Source: Candidatus Zixiibacteriota bacterium
Lineage (GTDB): Bacteria; SM23-81
Assembly: GCA_030628225.1 (NCBI GenBank)
Contig: DAOVRJ010000168.1
Span: 1 to 5,666, forward strand
DNA: 5,666 nt
Direction of reading: 5' to 3'
Shown here: positions 1 to 4,660 of the stretch, one piece after another
Layout: each line of letters begins with the position of its first letter
How positions within the stretch are numbered: position 1 is the first letter of the stretch
Position numbers and translations under genes: made by a program
The notes under the pieces: generated by a model
Database searches by the model: none
What the model was told of the DNA's origin: nothing
The model's input: the letters and a program-made list of their open reading frames with translations, nothing else

Positions 1-1383
1 GCCTACATAATCCGTCATCAGCAGCTGAATTTCTGCTCTATCATGAGAGATCACCACCCATTCCTCGCTGTCGAAAGTTCCCTCTTTGCTCCATGGGGGG
101 ATATCCGGAAAGTTGAACGGGCTTTTCGGCGAGGCCTCCCGGGCAGCCGTCTGAACCGCCCGATGCGCAAAGACCACCGCCTCCAGCAGCGAATTGCTGG
201 CCAACCGGTTAGCTCCGTGAACACCCGTATGTGCCACCTCTCCGCAGGCATATAGCCCTTGGATGGCCGTCTGGCCCTCCAAGTTCACCACCACCCCTCC
301 ACACATATAATGTGCCGCCGGCACAACGGGGATCCAGCTCTTGGTGATGTCTATCCCCCGGGCGAGGCACTCGCCATAGATATGCGGGAATCTTCTCATC
401 AGGAACTTGGCCTCCAGATGGGTCACGTCCAAATACACACATTCCTGGCCGCTTTTTTTCAGCTCCTGGTCAATGGCCCTGGCCACCACATCCCGGGGCG
501 CCAGATCTCCCCTGGTATCATAATTCTCCATGAAGGCTCTGCCATCGGCCAGCCTTAAAATCCCCCCCTCCCCCCTTACTGCCTCGGAGATAAGGAAAGC
601 CATCGTGCCTGGGTGATAGAGGCTGGTAGGATGAAACTGGGTGAATTCCAGGTTGGCCACCCCAGCCCCGGCACGATAGGCCAGGGCCAGGCCATCTCCG
701 GTGGCAATTTTGGGATTGGTGGTGTTGGAATATAACTGACCGCTTCCACCGGTGGCCAACAGAGTTGCTCTGGCCAGGAATCTCCTGACCGCTTTTCCCT
801 CGGTGTCCAGCACGTAGGCACCCCAGCAGTGTATTTTACCCCGGGAACCTTTGTCCTTCATCTTTAAATGATGCTCGGTGACCAGGTCAACTGCTATGTG
901 ATTCTCATAGATGCGAATCTTCTCGCACTCCTTGGCCCGAACCAACAGAGTTCGCTCCAGCTCCCTGCCGGTCATGTCTGCGGCGTGAACGATGCGCTTT
1001 CGAGAATGTCCCCCCTCCTGGCCTAGATCTAAAACCTCCTCGCCGGATTCGTCCTTCCGCTTGCTGAACTGCACCCCCCAGGCCATCAGCTCCCTGATCC
1101 TCTCCGGTCCCTCCCGCACCACAACCTCCACAGCCTCCCGGTTGTTCAGGTCGACCCCTCCCTTCAAGGTATCCTCGATGTGCAGCTCGAATGTATCGTG
1201 GGAGGAGAGCACTGAGGCGATGCCTCCCTGGGCATAGTTTGTGTTGGATTCGGCCTCCTCCTTCTTGGTGACCACCGCCACCGTCCCATACTGGCTCACT
1301 TTCAGGGCAAAAGAGAGACCGGCTATTCCGCTGCCGATGACTAAAAAGTCGGTTTGAACGATGTCGGTTTTTGCGGAGCCCAA
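1..1383 (-). CDS. nadB: L-aspartate oxidase NadB (3' end cut by the window edge)
   Basis: NadB is a cytoplasmic FAD enzyme that oxidises L-aspartate to iminoaspartate, which NadA condenses with dihydroxyacetone phosphate to quinolinate in de novo NAD synthesis. One uninterrupted frame of 461 codons runs off the left edge; the family is usually about 510-540 residues, so part of the C-terminal helical domain is missing. Visible motifs are the FAD-binding GSGIAGL (residues 17-23), NTNYAQGGIAS (46-56), EGGHSRKRIVHAADMTGRE (from E123), FHPT (H251), LAPRDVVARAI (R297) and HGANRLASNSLLE (H389, R393). The last three correspond to the substrate-binding and catalytic His/Arg sites of E. coli NadB. The EGGHS and HGANRLASNS motifs favour NadB over the fumarate reductase/succinate dehydrogenase flavoprotein. 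No in-frame ATG lies near the start; TTG at 1383 is chosen because GAGGAGGT lies 5 nt upstream and the FAD motif then falls at the normal distance. No nadA or nadC is visible. Confidence 0.95.
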   Translation of the reverse strand, partial: MGSAKTDIVQTDFLVIGSGIAGLSFALKVSQYGTVAVVTKKEEAESNTNYAQGGIASVLSSHDTFELHIEDTLKGGVDLNNREAVEVVVREGPERIRELMAWGVQFSKRKDESGEEVLDLGQEGGHSRKRIVHAADMTGRELERTLLVRAKECEKIRIYENHIAVDLVTEHHLKMKDKGSRGKIHCWGAYVLDTEGKAVRRFLARATLLATGGSGQLYSNTTNPKIATGDGLALAYRAGAGVANLEFTQFHPTSLYHPGTMAFLISEAVRGEGGILRLADGRAFMENYDTRGDLAPRDVVARAIDQELKKSGQECVYLDVTHLEAKFLMRRFPHIYGECLARGIDITKSWIPVVPAAHYMCGGVVVNLEGQTAIQGLYACGEVAHTGVHGANRLASNSLLEAVVFAHRAVQTAAREASPKSPFNFPDIPPWSKEGTFDSEEWVVISHDRAEIQLLMTDYVG

Positions 1384-1387
1384 CGAA

Positions 1388-1395
1388 ACCTCCTC
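1388..1395 (-). promoter_or_regulatory. Ribosome binding site that fixes the TTG start of nadB
   Basis: On the minus strand this reads GAGGAGGT, nearly a full anti-Shine-Dalgarno match, with 5 nt between GGAGG and TTG at 1383. The alternative in-frame GTG farther upstream (about 1405-1407) has no comparable site before it, and the ATG at 1433-1435 is in another frame. The TTG start is therefore the supported one. Confidence 0.8.
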
Positions 1396-1438
1396 GATGA
1401 ACTGCACGTCTAAGGGAGGAATTTCTATACTGCATGTT

Positions 1439-1451
1439 GATCGAGTCGATC
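1439..1451. promoter_or_regulatory. Short palindrome upstream of nadB, possible operator
   Basis: GATCGA-G-TCGATC is a perfect 6-bp inverted repeat around one central base, 56-68 nt upstream of the nadB start codon, between the gene and the repeat-filled region. The position suits an operator or promoter-proximal protein site. It does not resemble a NAD-pathway regulator site (NiaR, NrtR, NadQ) that I recognise, and a palindrome this short can occur by chance. Confidence 0.2.
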
Positions 1452-1499
1452 GAAGCTCGTTAGTTCTTTGAGGATTTCCACACTTCCCTTTTCCCCACC

Positions 1500-1633
1500 C
1501 CAGGATTTAGGGGTTAGGGGAAAACCAGAAAATCATGTTCTACACGGTTAGTTACATATCGGGAGGTGGAGGTGGGGTCCCTAACCCCTGATCCCTAACC
1601 CCTGTCTTTCCGGGATCCCTAACTCCTAACCCC
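1500..1633. repeat. Intergenic hairpin repeat, copy A
   Basis: The left arm opens with CCAGGATT and contains AGGGGTTAGGG (1509-1519), which pairs perfectly over 11 bp with CCCTAACCCCT (1579-1589). Pairing can extend outward because GGATT (1503-1507) faces ATCC (1591-1594). The enclosed core of about 59 nt has GGGGAAAA (1517-1524), CATGTT (1534-1539) and GGAGGTGGAGGTGGGG (1562-1577). The right arm continues with more CCCTAACCCC words and one CTGTCTTTCCGGGA unit beginning at 1602. I do not recognise a named repeat family. Confidence 0.65.
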
Positions 1634-1639
1634 AACCCA

Positions 1640-1703
1640 ACCAGGGTATAGGGTATAGGGGTTAGGGAAAAGAATAGAACCAAAAAACTCATGTTATCTC
1701 AAC
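1640..1703. repeat. Intergenic repeat, truncated copy B (left half only)
   Basis: A left arm (CCAGGGTATAGGG followed by TATAGGGGTTAGGG) runs into AGGGAAAA (1664-1671) and CATGTT (1690-1695), as in the other copies. It then stops at about 1700, where the left arm of the next copy begins with CCAGGATT. The GGTGG...GGGG stretch and the right arm are absent. This looks like a nested or partly deleted copy. Confidence 0.5.
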
Positions 1704-1936
1704 CAGGATTTAGGGTTTAGGTGTATAGGGGTTAGGGTTTAGGGGAAAACAAAAAAACCATGTTTTATCACAGTGAGTTGCATGTTGGGTGGCGGAAACG
1801 GGGTCACTAACCCCCAACCCCTGATCCCTAATCTCTGTCTTTCCGGGGTCCCTAACCCCTGATCCCTAATCCCTGTCTTTCCGGGGTCACTAATCCCTGT
1901 TCCCTAACCCCTAACACCCAACCCCTAACCCCTCTT
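1701..1936. repeat. Intergenic hairpin repeat, copy C with expanded right arm
   Basis: The left arm (1704-1745) carries AGGGGTTAGGG (1727-1737). It can pair with the identical complement CCCTAACCCCT at 1850-1860 and with other C-rich words in the right arm. The core holds GGGGAAAA (1742-1749), CATGTT (1759-1764) and GGGTGGCGGAAACGGGG (1787-1803), with the same 17-nt offset from GGGG to CATGTT as copy A. The right arm (about 1805-1936) is much longer than the left because a 38-bp unit is duplicated in tandem inside it. Confidence 0.6.
1835..1910. repeat. 38-bp tandem direct repeat, two units
   Basis: CTGTCTTTCCGGGG begins at 1835 and again at 1873, exactly 38 bp apart. In both units it is followed by TC(C/A)CTAA(C/T)CCCTG(A/T)TCCCTAA. 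A third, diverged and truncated unit (CTGTCTTTCCGGGA) begins at 1602 in copy A. The small period and high identity suggest recent duplication by slippage or unequal exchange. Confidence 0.7.
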
Positions 1937-2004
1937 TTTGAACGGACACCTATTTTTCTTTCCAGGATCCAGGATCGCATCTCCACAATCCCATGCCCAG
2001 GATC
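1937..2004. repeat. Right border of the nadB-side repeat
   Basis: CCTATTTTT (1949-1957) is followed by two overlapping CCAGGATC words (1962-1976) and a third at 1997-2004. The other locus ends the same way, with CCTATTTTT (3164-3172) followed directly by CCAGAATCC (3173-3181). This similarity is the basis for treating it as a border of the repeat element. Confidence 0.45.
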
Positions 2005-2054
2005 TTGTCACCTTCTTTGATTAAATAATGTAAATACTCATACAAAGCTCGAAC

Positions 2055-2852
2055 TTAAACGCTCAACAACAAACCTAACAAACCCACAGCCCAGCAGTAA
2101 AAGGCGAAATAGCAGAGCTTTCCTCTGCGAACCACCCTGAGCAGGACCTTGATGGCTGCGTAACCGGAGATGTAAGCAGCCATCGTCCCCAGAAATAGGG
2201 AGATGAAGGCTGAAGACGATGGAGGCAATCTCCAGAGATCGACGGCCTTCAGGGCCGTGGCCCCCAAAATGGCCGGCAGGGCCAGCAAAAAGGAGAATTT
2301 CACCGCCCTGTCCTTATTCACCCCCTGAAAGAGGGCAGCACCGATGGTTGCTCCTGACCGGGAAACACCCGGCAGGATGGCCAGGGCCTGGGCGCAGCCC
2401 ACCAGAATGGCCTCCTTGATGCCCACGGCCTTTTTCCCCGCTGGTACGTAACGGGTCAGCCAGAGGATCAGGCCGGTGAGCAGAAGCATAAAGGCGACGA
2501 GAATGGTACTGGAGAAAGCTTTCTCCACGCCCTCTTCCAATAGAAGACCCACCACGGCCGCGGGTATAGATCCCACCAGGATAAGGCCCGCCAATCTCAG
2601 ATAAGGATCACCACGGACGCCTCGGCCCACGACAAACCGCCCGCTGGAGAGGATCATGCCACCCACCTCCCGCCGAAAAGCGGTCACCGTGGCCAGCAGG
2701 GTCCCGAAATGAACAAAGACCACGAAGGCCAGATCTTCCCCCCCCAGACCCAGGAGGTGCTTTGCCAGGGCCAGATGGCCCGAGCTGCTGATGGGCAAAA
2801 ATTCGGTGAGCCCCTGCAAGAGTCCCAGGAGGAGAGATTCAATGGCGGACAC
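2055..2852 (-). CDS. uppP: Undecaprenyl-diphosphatase UppP/BacA
   Basis: UppP is an integral inner-membrane phosphatase that converts undecaprenyl diphosphate to undecaprenyl phosphate. This recycles the lipid carrier for peptidoglycan, O-antigen and other envelope glycans, and overexpression gives bacitracin resistance in known cases. The 265-residue product matches the usual family length. The first signature QGLTEFLPISSSGHL (residues 13-27) holds the (E/Q)xxxE pair Q13/E17 and H26; the second, PGVSRSGAT (161-169), holds the catalytic-type R165. Several hydrophobic membrane segments fill the rest (about 90-107, 117-134, 186-203, 215-238 and 248-264). The start is GTG at 2852 with AAGGAGGT at 2856-2863, 4 nt from GGAGG to the start. 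The gene stands apart from its neighbours, with 431 bp upstream and 671 bp downstream, both carrying the same repeat family. It is probably transcribed alone. Confidence 0.96.
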   Translation of the reverse strand: MSAIESLLLGLLQGLTEFLPISSSGHLALAKHLLGLGGEDLAFVVFVHFGTLLATVTAFRREVGGMILSSGRFVVGRGVRGDPYLRLAGLILVGSIPAAVVGLLLEEGVEKAFSSTILVAFMLLLTGLILWLTRYVPAGKKAVGIKEAILVGCAQALAILPGVSRSGATIGAALFQGVNKDRAVKFSFLLALPAILGATALKAVDLWRLPPSSSAFISLFLGTMAAYISGYAAIKVLLRVVRRGKLCYFAFYCWAVGLLGLLLSV

Positions 2853-2893
2853 GCCACCTCCTTAGAGGTTCAAAAAACTTACGGCCGTTTTAA

Positions 2894-2920
2894 ATTACAA
2901 TGCCGGTGGTAAAAAGGCAA
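2894..2920 (-). promoter_or_regulatory. Possible sigma70-type promoter for uppP
   Basis: On the minus strand TTGCCT (2915-2920) and TGTAAT (2894-2899) are 15 nt apart, inside an AT-rich stretch 40-70 nt upstream of the GTG start. The -10 box is good, but the spacing is shorter than the usual 17, so this is a tentative call. Confidence 0.3.
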
Positions 2921-3011
2921 GGAAAATAAAAAAGGACTTGATAACGTTCCTCCGGTGTTCCCACAGGCCAATACCGTCGGGGAGATGGCCAATTATCTGA
3001 ATTGATGTGTA

Positions 3012-3027
3012 GGGGGAAGTCTCCCCC
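3012..3027. other. Small GC hairpin at the left edge of repeat copy D
   Basis: GGGGGA-AGTC-TCCCCC forms a perfect 6-bp stem with a 4-nt loop. Neither strand has a T-tract after it, so it is unlikely to be an intrinsic terminator. It sits about 17 bp before the CCAGGATT that opens the repeat, and may be a structural element in the uppP upstream region. Confidence 0.35.
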
Positions 3028-3043
3028 TCCCAACCTTTCCACT

Positions 3044-3190
3044 CCAGGATTCAAGGGGTCAAGGGGCCGAGGGTTCAAGGGAAAAGCAATTCAAAACCTG
3101 TTGATGTTCCCAGTGGTGGTGGACGGGGATCGCTCGAATCCCTGAATCCTCGAACCCTTGAATCCTATTTTTCCAGAATCCTGGAATCCT
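3044..3190. repeat. Intergenic hairpin repeat, copy D (uppP side)
   Basis: The left arm begins with CCAGGATT; AGGATTCAAGGG (3046-3057) pairs perfectly over 12 bp with CCCTTGAATCCT (3155-3166). Further words (GGGTTCAAGGG at 3071-3081; TCGAATCC and TGAATCC in the right arm) allow more partial pairing. The core has GGGAAAA (3079-3085), GATGTT (3103-3108) and GTGGTGGTGGACGGGG, matching the nadB-side copies in order. The right border is CCTATTTTT then CCAGAATCC (3164-3181). The arm vocabulary differs from that of copies A to C. Confidence 0.6.
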
Positions 3191-3236
3191 ATCTTTTTAT
3201 CTGGACAAGAATCCACCAAACGCCTTCACCAACAAA

Positions 3237-3258
3237 GGGCTCCGATCTCTCGGAGCCC
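3237..3258 (-). terminator. Intrinsic terminator after the beta-barrel gene pair
   Basis: GGGCTCCGA (3237-3245) and TCGGAGCCC (3250-3258) form a perfect 9-bp GC-rich stem with a 4-nt loop, starting 25 nt after the stop codon at 3284. On the minus strand the stem is followed by TTTGTTGG, a short imperfect T-tract. Position and strand fit termination of the 3284-3853 gene and so of the upstream cluster. Confidence 0.75.
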
Positions 3259-3283
3259 TCTCTGTTATACGATGTTCTTTCCG

Positions 3284-3853
3284 TCACGGCTTTAGCATAT
3301 AGGTGATCGTGCCGAAAACCCCGAAGTGATCCGGGTCGGCGATGGCGTATCTGGCCTCCAGGCCGCCCCTCAAGTTGGGTGACAGCTCCATCTCCACACC
3401 ACCCACAGCGTGAAAGCCGATGTCCGTCTCCGAATCATCTGCATCTATGTTCCCCAAATACGGATCCTTGTACTCCCAGCTGCAGCTGAACATGTGCAGG
3501 TCCAGCCCGCCGCCGACAAAGGGGCTGACGGTGCTCTGAGTGGGGATCATGTACTTGGCCGTGGCCCCGATCATCAGGTCGCTATAAGACCAGTCGGCCT
3601 CCCAACCCATGTAGGACTCGCCATAAGACTTGGACCAGTAGTCCACACTGCCCTCCAGCCTAAGGGCAGGGGTGATGGTGCCCAGATCGACCACCACGCC
3701 TATGTCGAAGGTGCCATCGATGGGATCCTCGGGCTTGACGTAGCCCAGCCTGCCGCCAACGCCCATGAAACCGATGTCGGCCGCTGCCGCCATGTCCGCA
3801 AACAGCAGACAGGCCAAAACTGACACCAAAATCAGCAACGCTGTTCTTCTCAT
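3284..3853 (-). CDS. Small outer-membrane beta-barrel protein (second of a tandem pair)
   Basis: This 189-residue protein has a clear Sec signal peptide (MRRT, then a hydrophobic core, and likely cleavage after the AAA run at about residues 22-25). Mature length, alternating glycine- and aromatic-rich strands, and segments such as PFVGGGLDLH (111-120), DSETDIGFHAVGG (140-152) and EARY (166-169) fit an 8-stranded OmpA/OmpW-like barrel of the general outer-membrane beta-barrel superfamily. The last residues are ITYMLKP, not the usual terminal aromatic. It is a paralog of the gene immediately upstream, with the same motifs in the same order. ATG at 3853 follows AGGAGGTG with a good gap (6 nt from GGAGG). 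It is separated from its paralog by 110 nt and followed by a terminator. The ligand, and whether it is a pore or an adhesin-like barrel, cannot be told. Confidence 0.8.
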   Translation of the reverse strand: MRRTALLILVSVLACLLFADMAAAADIGFMGVGGRLGYVKPEDPIDGTFDIGVVVDLGTITPALRLEGSVDYWSKSYGESYMGWEADWSYSDLMIGATAKYMIPTQSTVSPFVGGGLDLHMFSCSWEYKDPYLGNIDADDSETDIGFHAVGGVEMELSPNLRGGLEARYAIADPDHFGVFGTITYMLKP

Positions 3854-3887
3854 CCTTCACCTCCTGATTGACAGCACAACGTGAAAG

Positions 3888-3893
3888 GTTATA
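3888..3893 (-). promoter_or_regulatory. Possible -10 element between the two beta-barrel genes
   Basis: The minus strand reads TATAAC, 35-40 nt upstream of the second beta-barrel start. No good -35 box is found 16-18 nt farther upstream, so independent expression of the second gene is only a possibility. Confidence 0.2.
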
Positions 3894-3915
3894 GCGGAAG
3901 ATCGTCGTGCTCCTC

Positions 3916-3947
3916 GCTCGCCTCTTCCTTCACCCCCTCCGGCGAGC
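3916..3947 (-). other. Hairpin in the spacer between the paralogous genes
   Basis: GCTCGCC (3916-3922) and GGCGAGC (3941-3947) form a 7-bp GC stem around an 18-nt loop, starting 17 nt after the upstream stop codon. No T-tract follows on the minus strand. It could attenuate transcription or protect the 3' end of the first message, which would set different levels for the two proteins. That role is inference. Confidence 0.3.
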
Positions 3948-3963
3948 CGGTGGAAGTAACAGT

Positions 3964-4569
3964 TTACGGAAGCTTGAAAGTCACACCAGCATAAAGCGAT
4001 GTCGACTTGGTGGACCCACCCTCGGCGAAGATGACCCCATATCGCCCCTCGGCGAAGAACTCAAAGGGAAATAGCGGAAGGCTCACCAGCAGACCACCCA
4101 GGGCGTGAGCTCCTGTCTGGGTCTCGGAGTAGTCGGTGTCCAGGGGGATCTCATATGGAACGCCCGTGATGCTCACGCTGGAGCTGACGAAATGCATGCC
4201 CAGGCCGGCGCCAACGTACGGCTTGATGGGACTGAGCGGCGGTGAAATGTTGTACTTGGCCGATCCGTACAGGGAGACGATCCGAAAGGTCACATCGGCT
4301 TCGACCACCTGCACCCCCGGGATGGAGAAGTCATATTTTTTCTGAGCGTACTCGGCGCTGGCATCCAGATCGATGATCGGCAGGGTACCGATCTTCAGAT
4401 GGCCCCCTATCAGGGTCATTCCATCAATTTTTTCGTCTGTGTTGGGGTCATCCAGGCTTAATGTTCCCACCCGCAGGCCAAAACCCAGACCAGTCAGGGC
4501 ATAAGCAGTGCCGCTGCTCAAGAGCAGGATGACAGCCAGAGCTACAGCGCAGCACTTGGTCTTTCTCAT
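3964..4569 (-). CDS. Small outer-membrane beta-barrel protein (first of a tandem pair)
   Basis: This 201-residue protein starts with a Sec signal peptide (MRKTK, hydrophobic core 7-17, TAYA then L25, signal peptidase I cleavage after A24). The mature part reads as short amphipathic strands separated by polar loops, with PYVGAGLGMH (117-126), DYSETQTGAHALGG (146-159) and AEGRYG (173-178). These match PFVGGGLDLH, DSETDIGFHAVGG and EARYA in the downstream gene, so the two are tandem paralogs. The family is a general OmpA/OmpW-like barrel; no peptidoglycan-binding or enzymatic domain is present. The C-terminus is VTFKLP, so proline replaces the typical terminal aromatic residue. ATG at 4569 follows GGGGAG (4574-4579), with a further AAGGAGG upstream (4583-4589). 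A TTGACA promoter candidate lies upstream. The spacer to the kinase gene is 91 nt. Confidence 0.8.
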   Translation of the reverse strand: MRKTKCCAVALAVILLLSSGTAYALTGLGFGLRVGTLSLDDPNTDEKIDGMTLIGGHLKIGTLPIIDLDASAEYAQKKYDFSIPGVQVVEADVTFRIVSLYGSAKYNISPPLSPIKPYVGAGLGMHFVSSSVSITGVPYEIPLDTDYSETQTGAHALGGLLVSLPLFPFEFFAEGRYGVIFAEGGSTKSTSLYAGVTFKLP

Positions 4570-4587
4570 TTTGCTCCCCTTTCCTCC

Positions 4588-4620
4588 TTGCCTTTTCCAG
4601 GCTCATGGGTTGGAAGGCAA
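4588..4620 (-). other. Possible 5'-leader stem-loop before the first beta-barrel gene
   Basis: TTGCC(TT)TTCCA (4588-4599) can pair with TGGAAGGCAA (4611-4620), giving a 10-bp stem with a 2-nt bulge and an 11-nt loop. It sits between the predicted promoter and the start codon, and overlaps the upstream AAGGAGG. Abundant outer-membrane protein messages often have stabilising 5' stem-loops. However, the predicted transcription start (about 4614) would clip this one, so its existence in the RNA is uncertain. Confidence 0.25.
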
Positions 4621-4650
4621 TAAATAACACAAGTTTTCCCTCTTTGTCAA
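4621..4650 (-). promoter_or_regulatory. Sigma70-type promoter candidate for the beta-barrel genes
   Basis: On the minus strand there is a perfect -35 TTGACA (4645-4650). The best-placed -10 region is the AT-rich TTATTTA (4621-4627), 17-18 nt downstream, a weak match to TATAAT. The start codon is about 50 nt beyond. This suggests the barrel pair can be transcribed apart from the kinase gene, whose stop codon is at 4661. Confidence 0.5.
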
Positions 4651-4660
4651 CCATTTTTTA

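Larger units (their letters stand above)
1384..2054. other. 671-bp non-coding gap between uppP and nadB, mostly repeats
   Basis: No credible gene is visible here. From the nadB side it holds the nadB ribosome binding site and leader (1384 to about 1480), then about 440 bp dominated by TTAGGGG-type words on the left and their complements CCCCTAA on the right (about 1500-1936), then a short border with three CCAGGATC words (1962-1969, 1969-1976, 1997-2004). The last 50 bp before the uppP stop is AT-richer, and I see no convincing intrinsic terminator for uppP in it. The individual repeat copies are listed separately. Confidence 0.8.
2853..3283. other. 431-bp non-coding gap between the beta-barrel gene and uppP
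   Basis: From the uppP side it holds the ribosome binding site (2856-2863), an AT-rich leader with a weak promoter candidate (2894-2920), unassigned sequence to about 3010, a 6-bp GC hairpin (3012-3027), one copy of the intergenic repeat (about 3044-3190) and a terminator hairpin (3237-3258). I see no plausible gene in it. Confidence 0.75.

Noticed and set aside
1-1383. Possible frameshifted or broken nadB
   Set aside because: Reading the frame from TTG 1383 to base 1 by hand shows no stop, and conserved motifs appear in the correct order throughout. The absence of an in-frame ATG near the start explains the apparent break.
905-1435. Minus-strand open frame of 176 codons with an ATG start
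   Set aside because: It overlaps nadB in another frame. Its translation is rich in Arg and Gly with no recognisable motif, while the neighbouring frame gives an unbroken NadB with all signature residues.
1500-1936. CRISPR array
   Set aside because: The repeats are short degenerate words with variable spacing and inverted arms. There are no uniform repeats separated by unique spacers of constant length, and no cas gene.
1500-1936. Eukaryotic-type telomere or linear replicon end
   Set aside because: The TTAGGG-like words are irregular, switch to the complementary strand within one element, and lie between two bacterial genes well inside the window.
3012-3027. Terminator for either strand
   Set aside because: The 6-bp stem is GC-rich, but no T-run follows it on the plus or minus strand.
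2890-3078. Minus-strand 62-codon open frame upstream of uppP
   Set aside because: It runs through the hairpin repeat and AT-rich leader, has no convincing ribosome binding site or motif, and ends within the presumed uppP promoter region.
3410-3823. Plus-strand open frame of 137 codons opposite the second beta-barrel gene
   Set aside because: It is fully antisense to a signal-peptide-bearing gene with a strong ribosome binding site. The translation is biased and motif-free, as expected of an antisense shadow.
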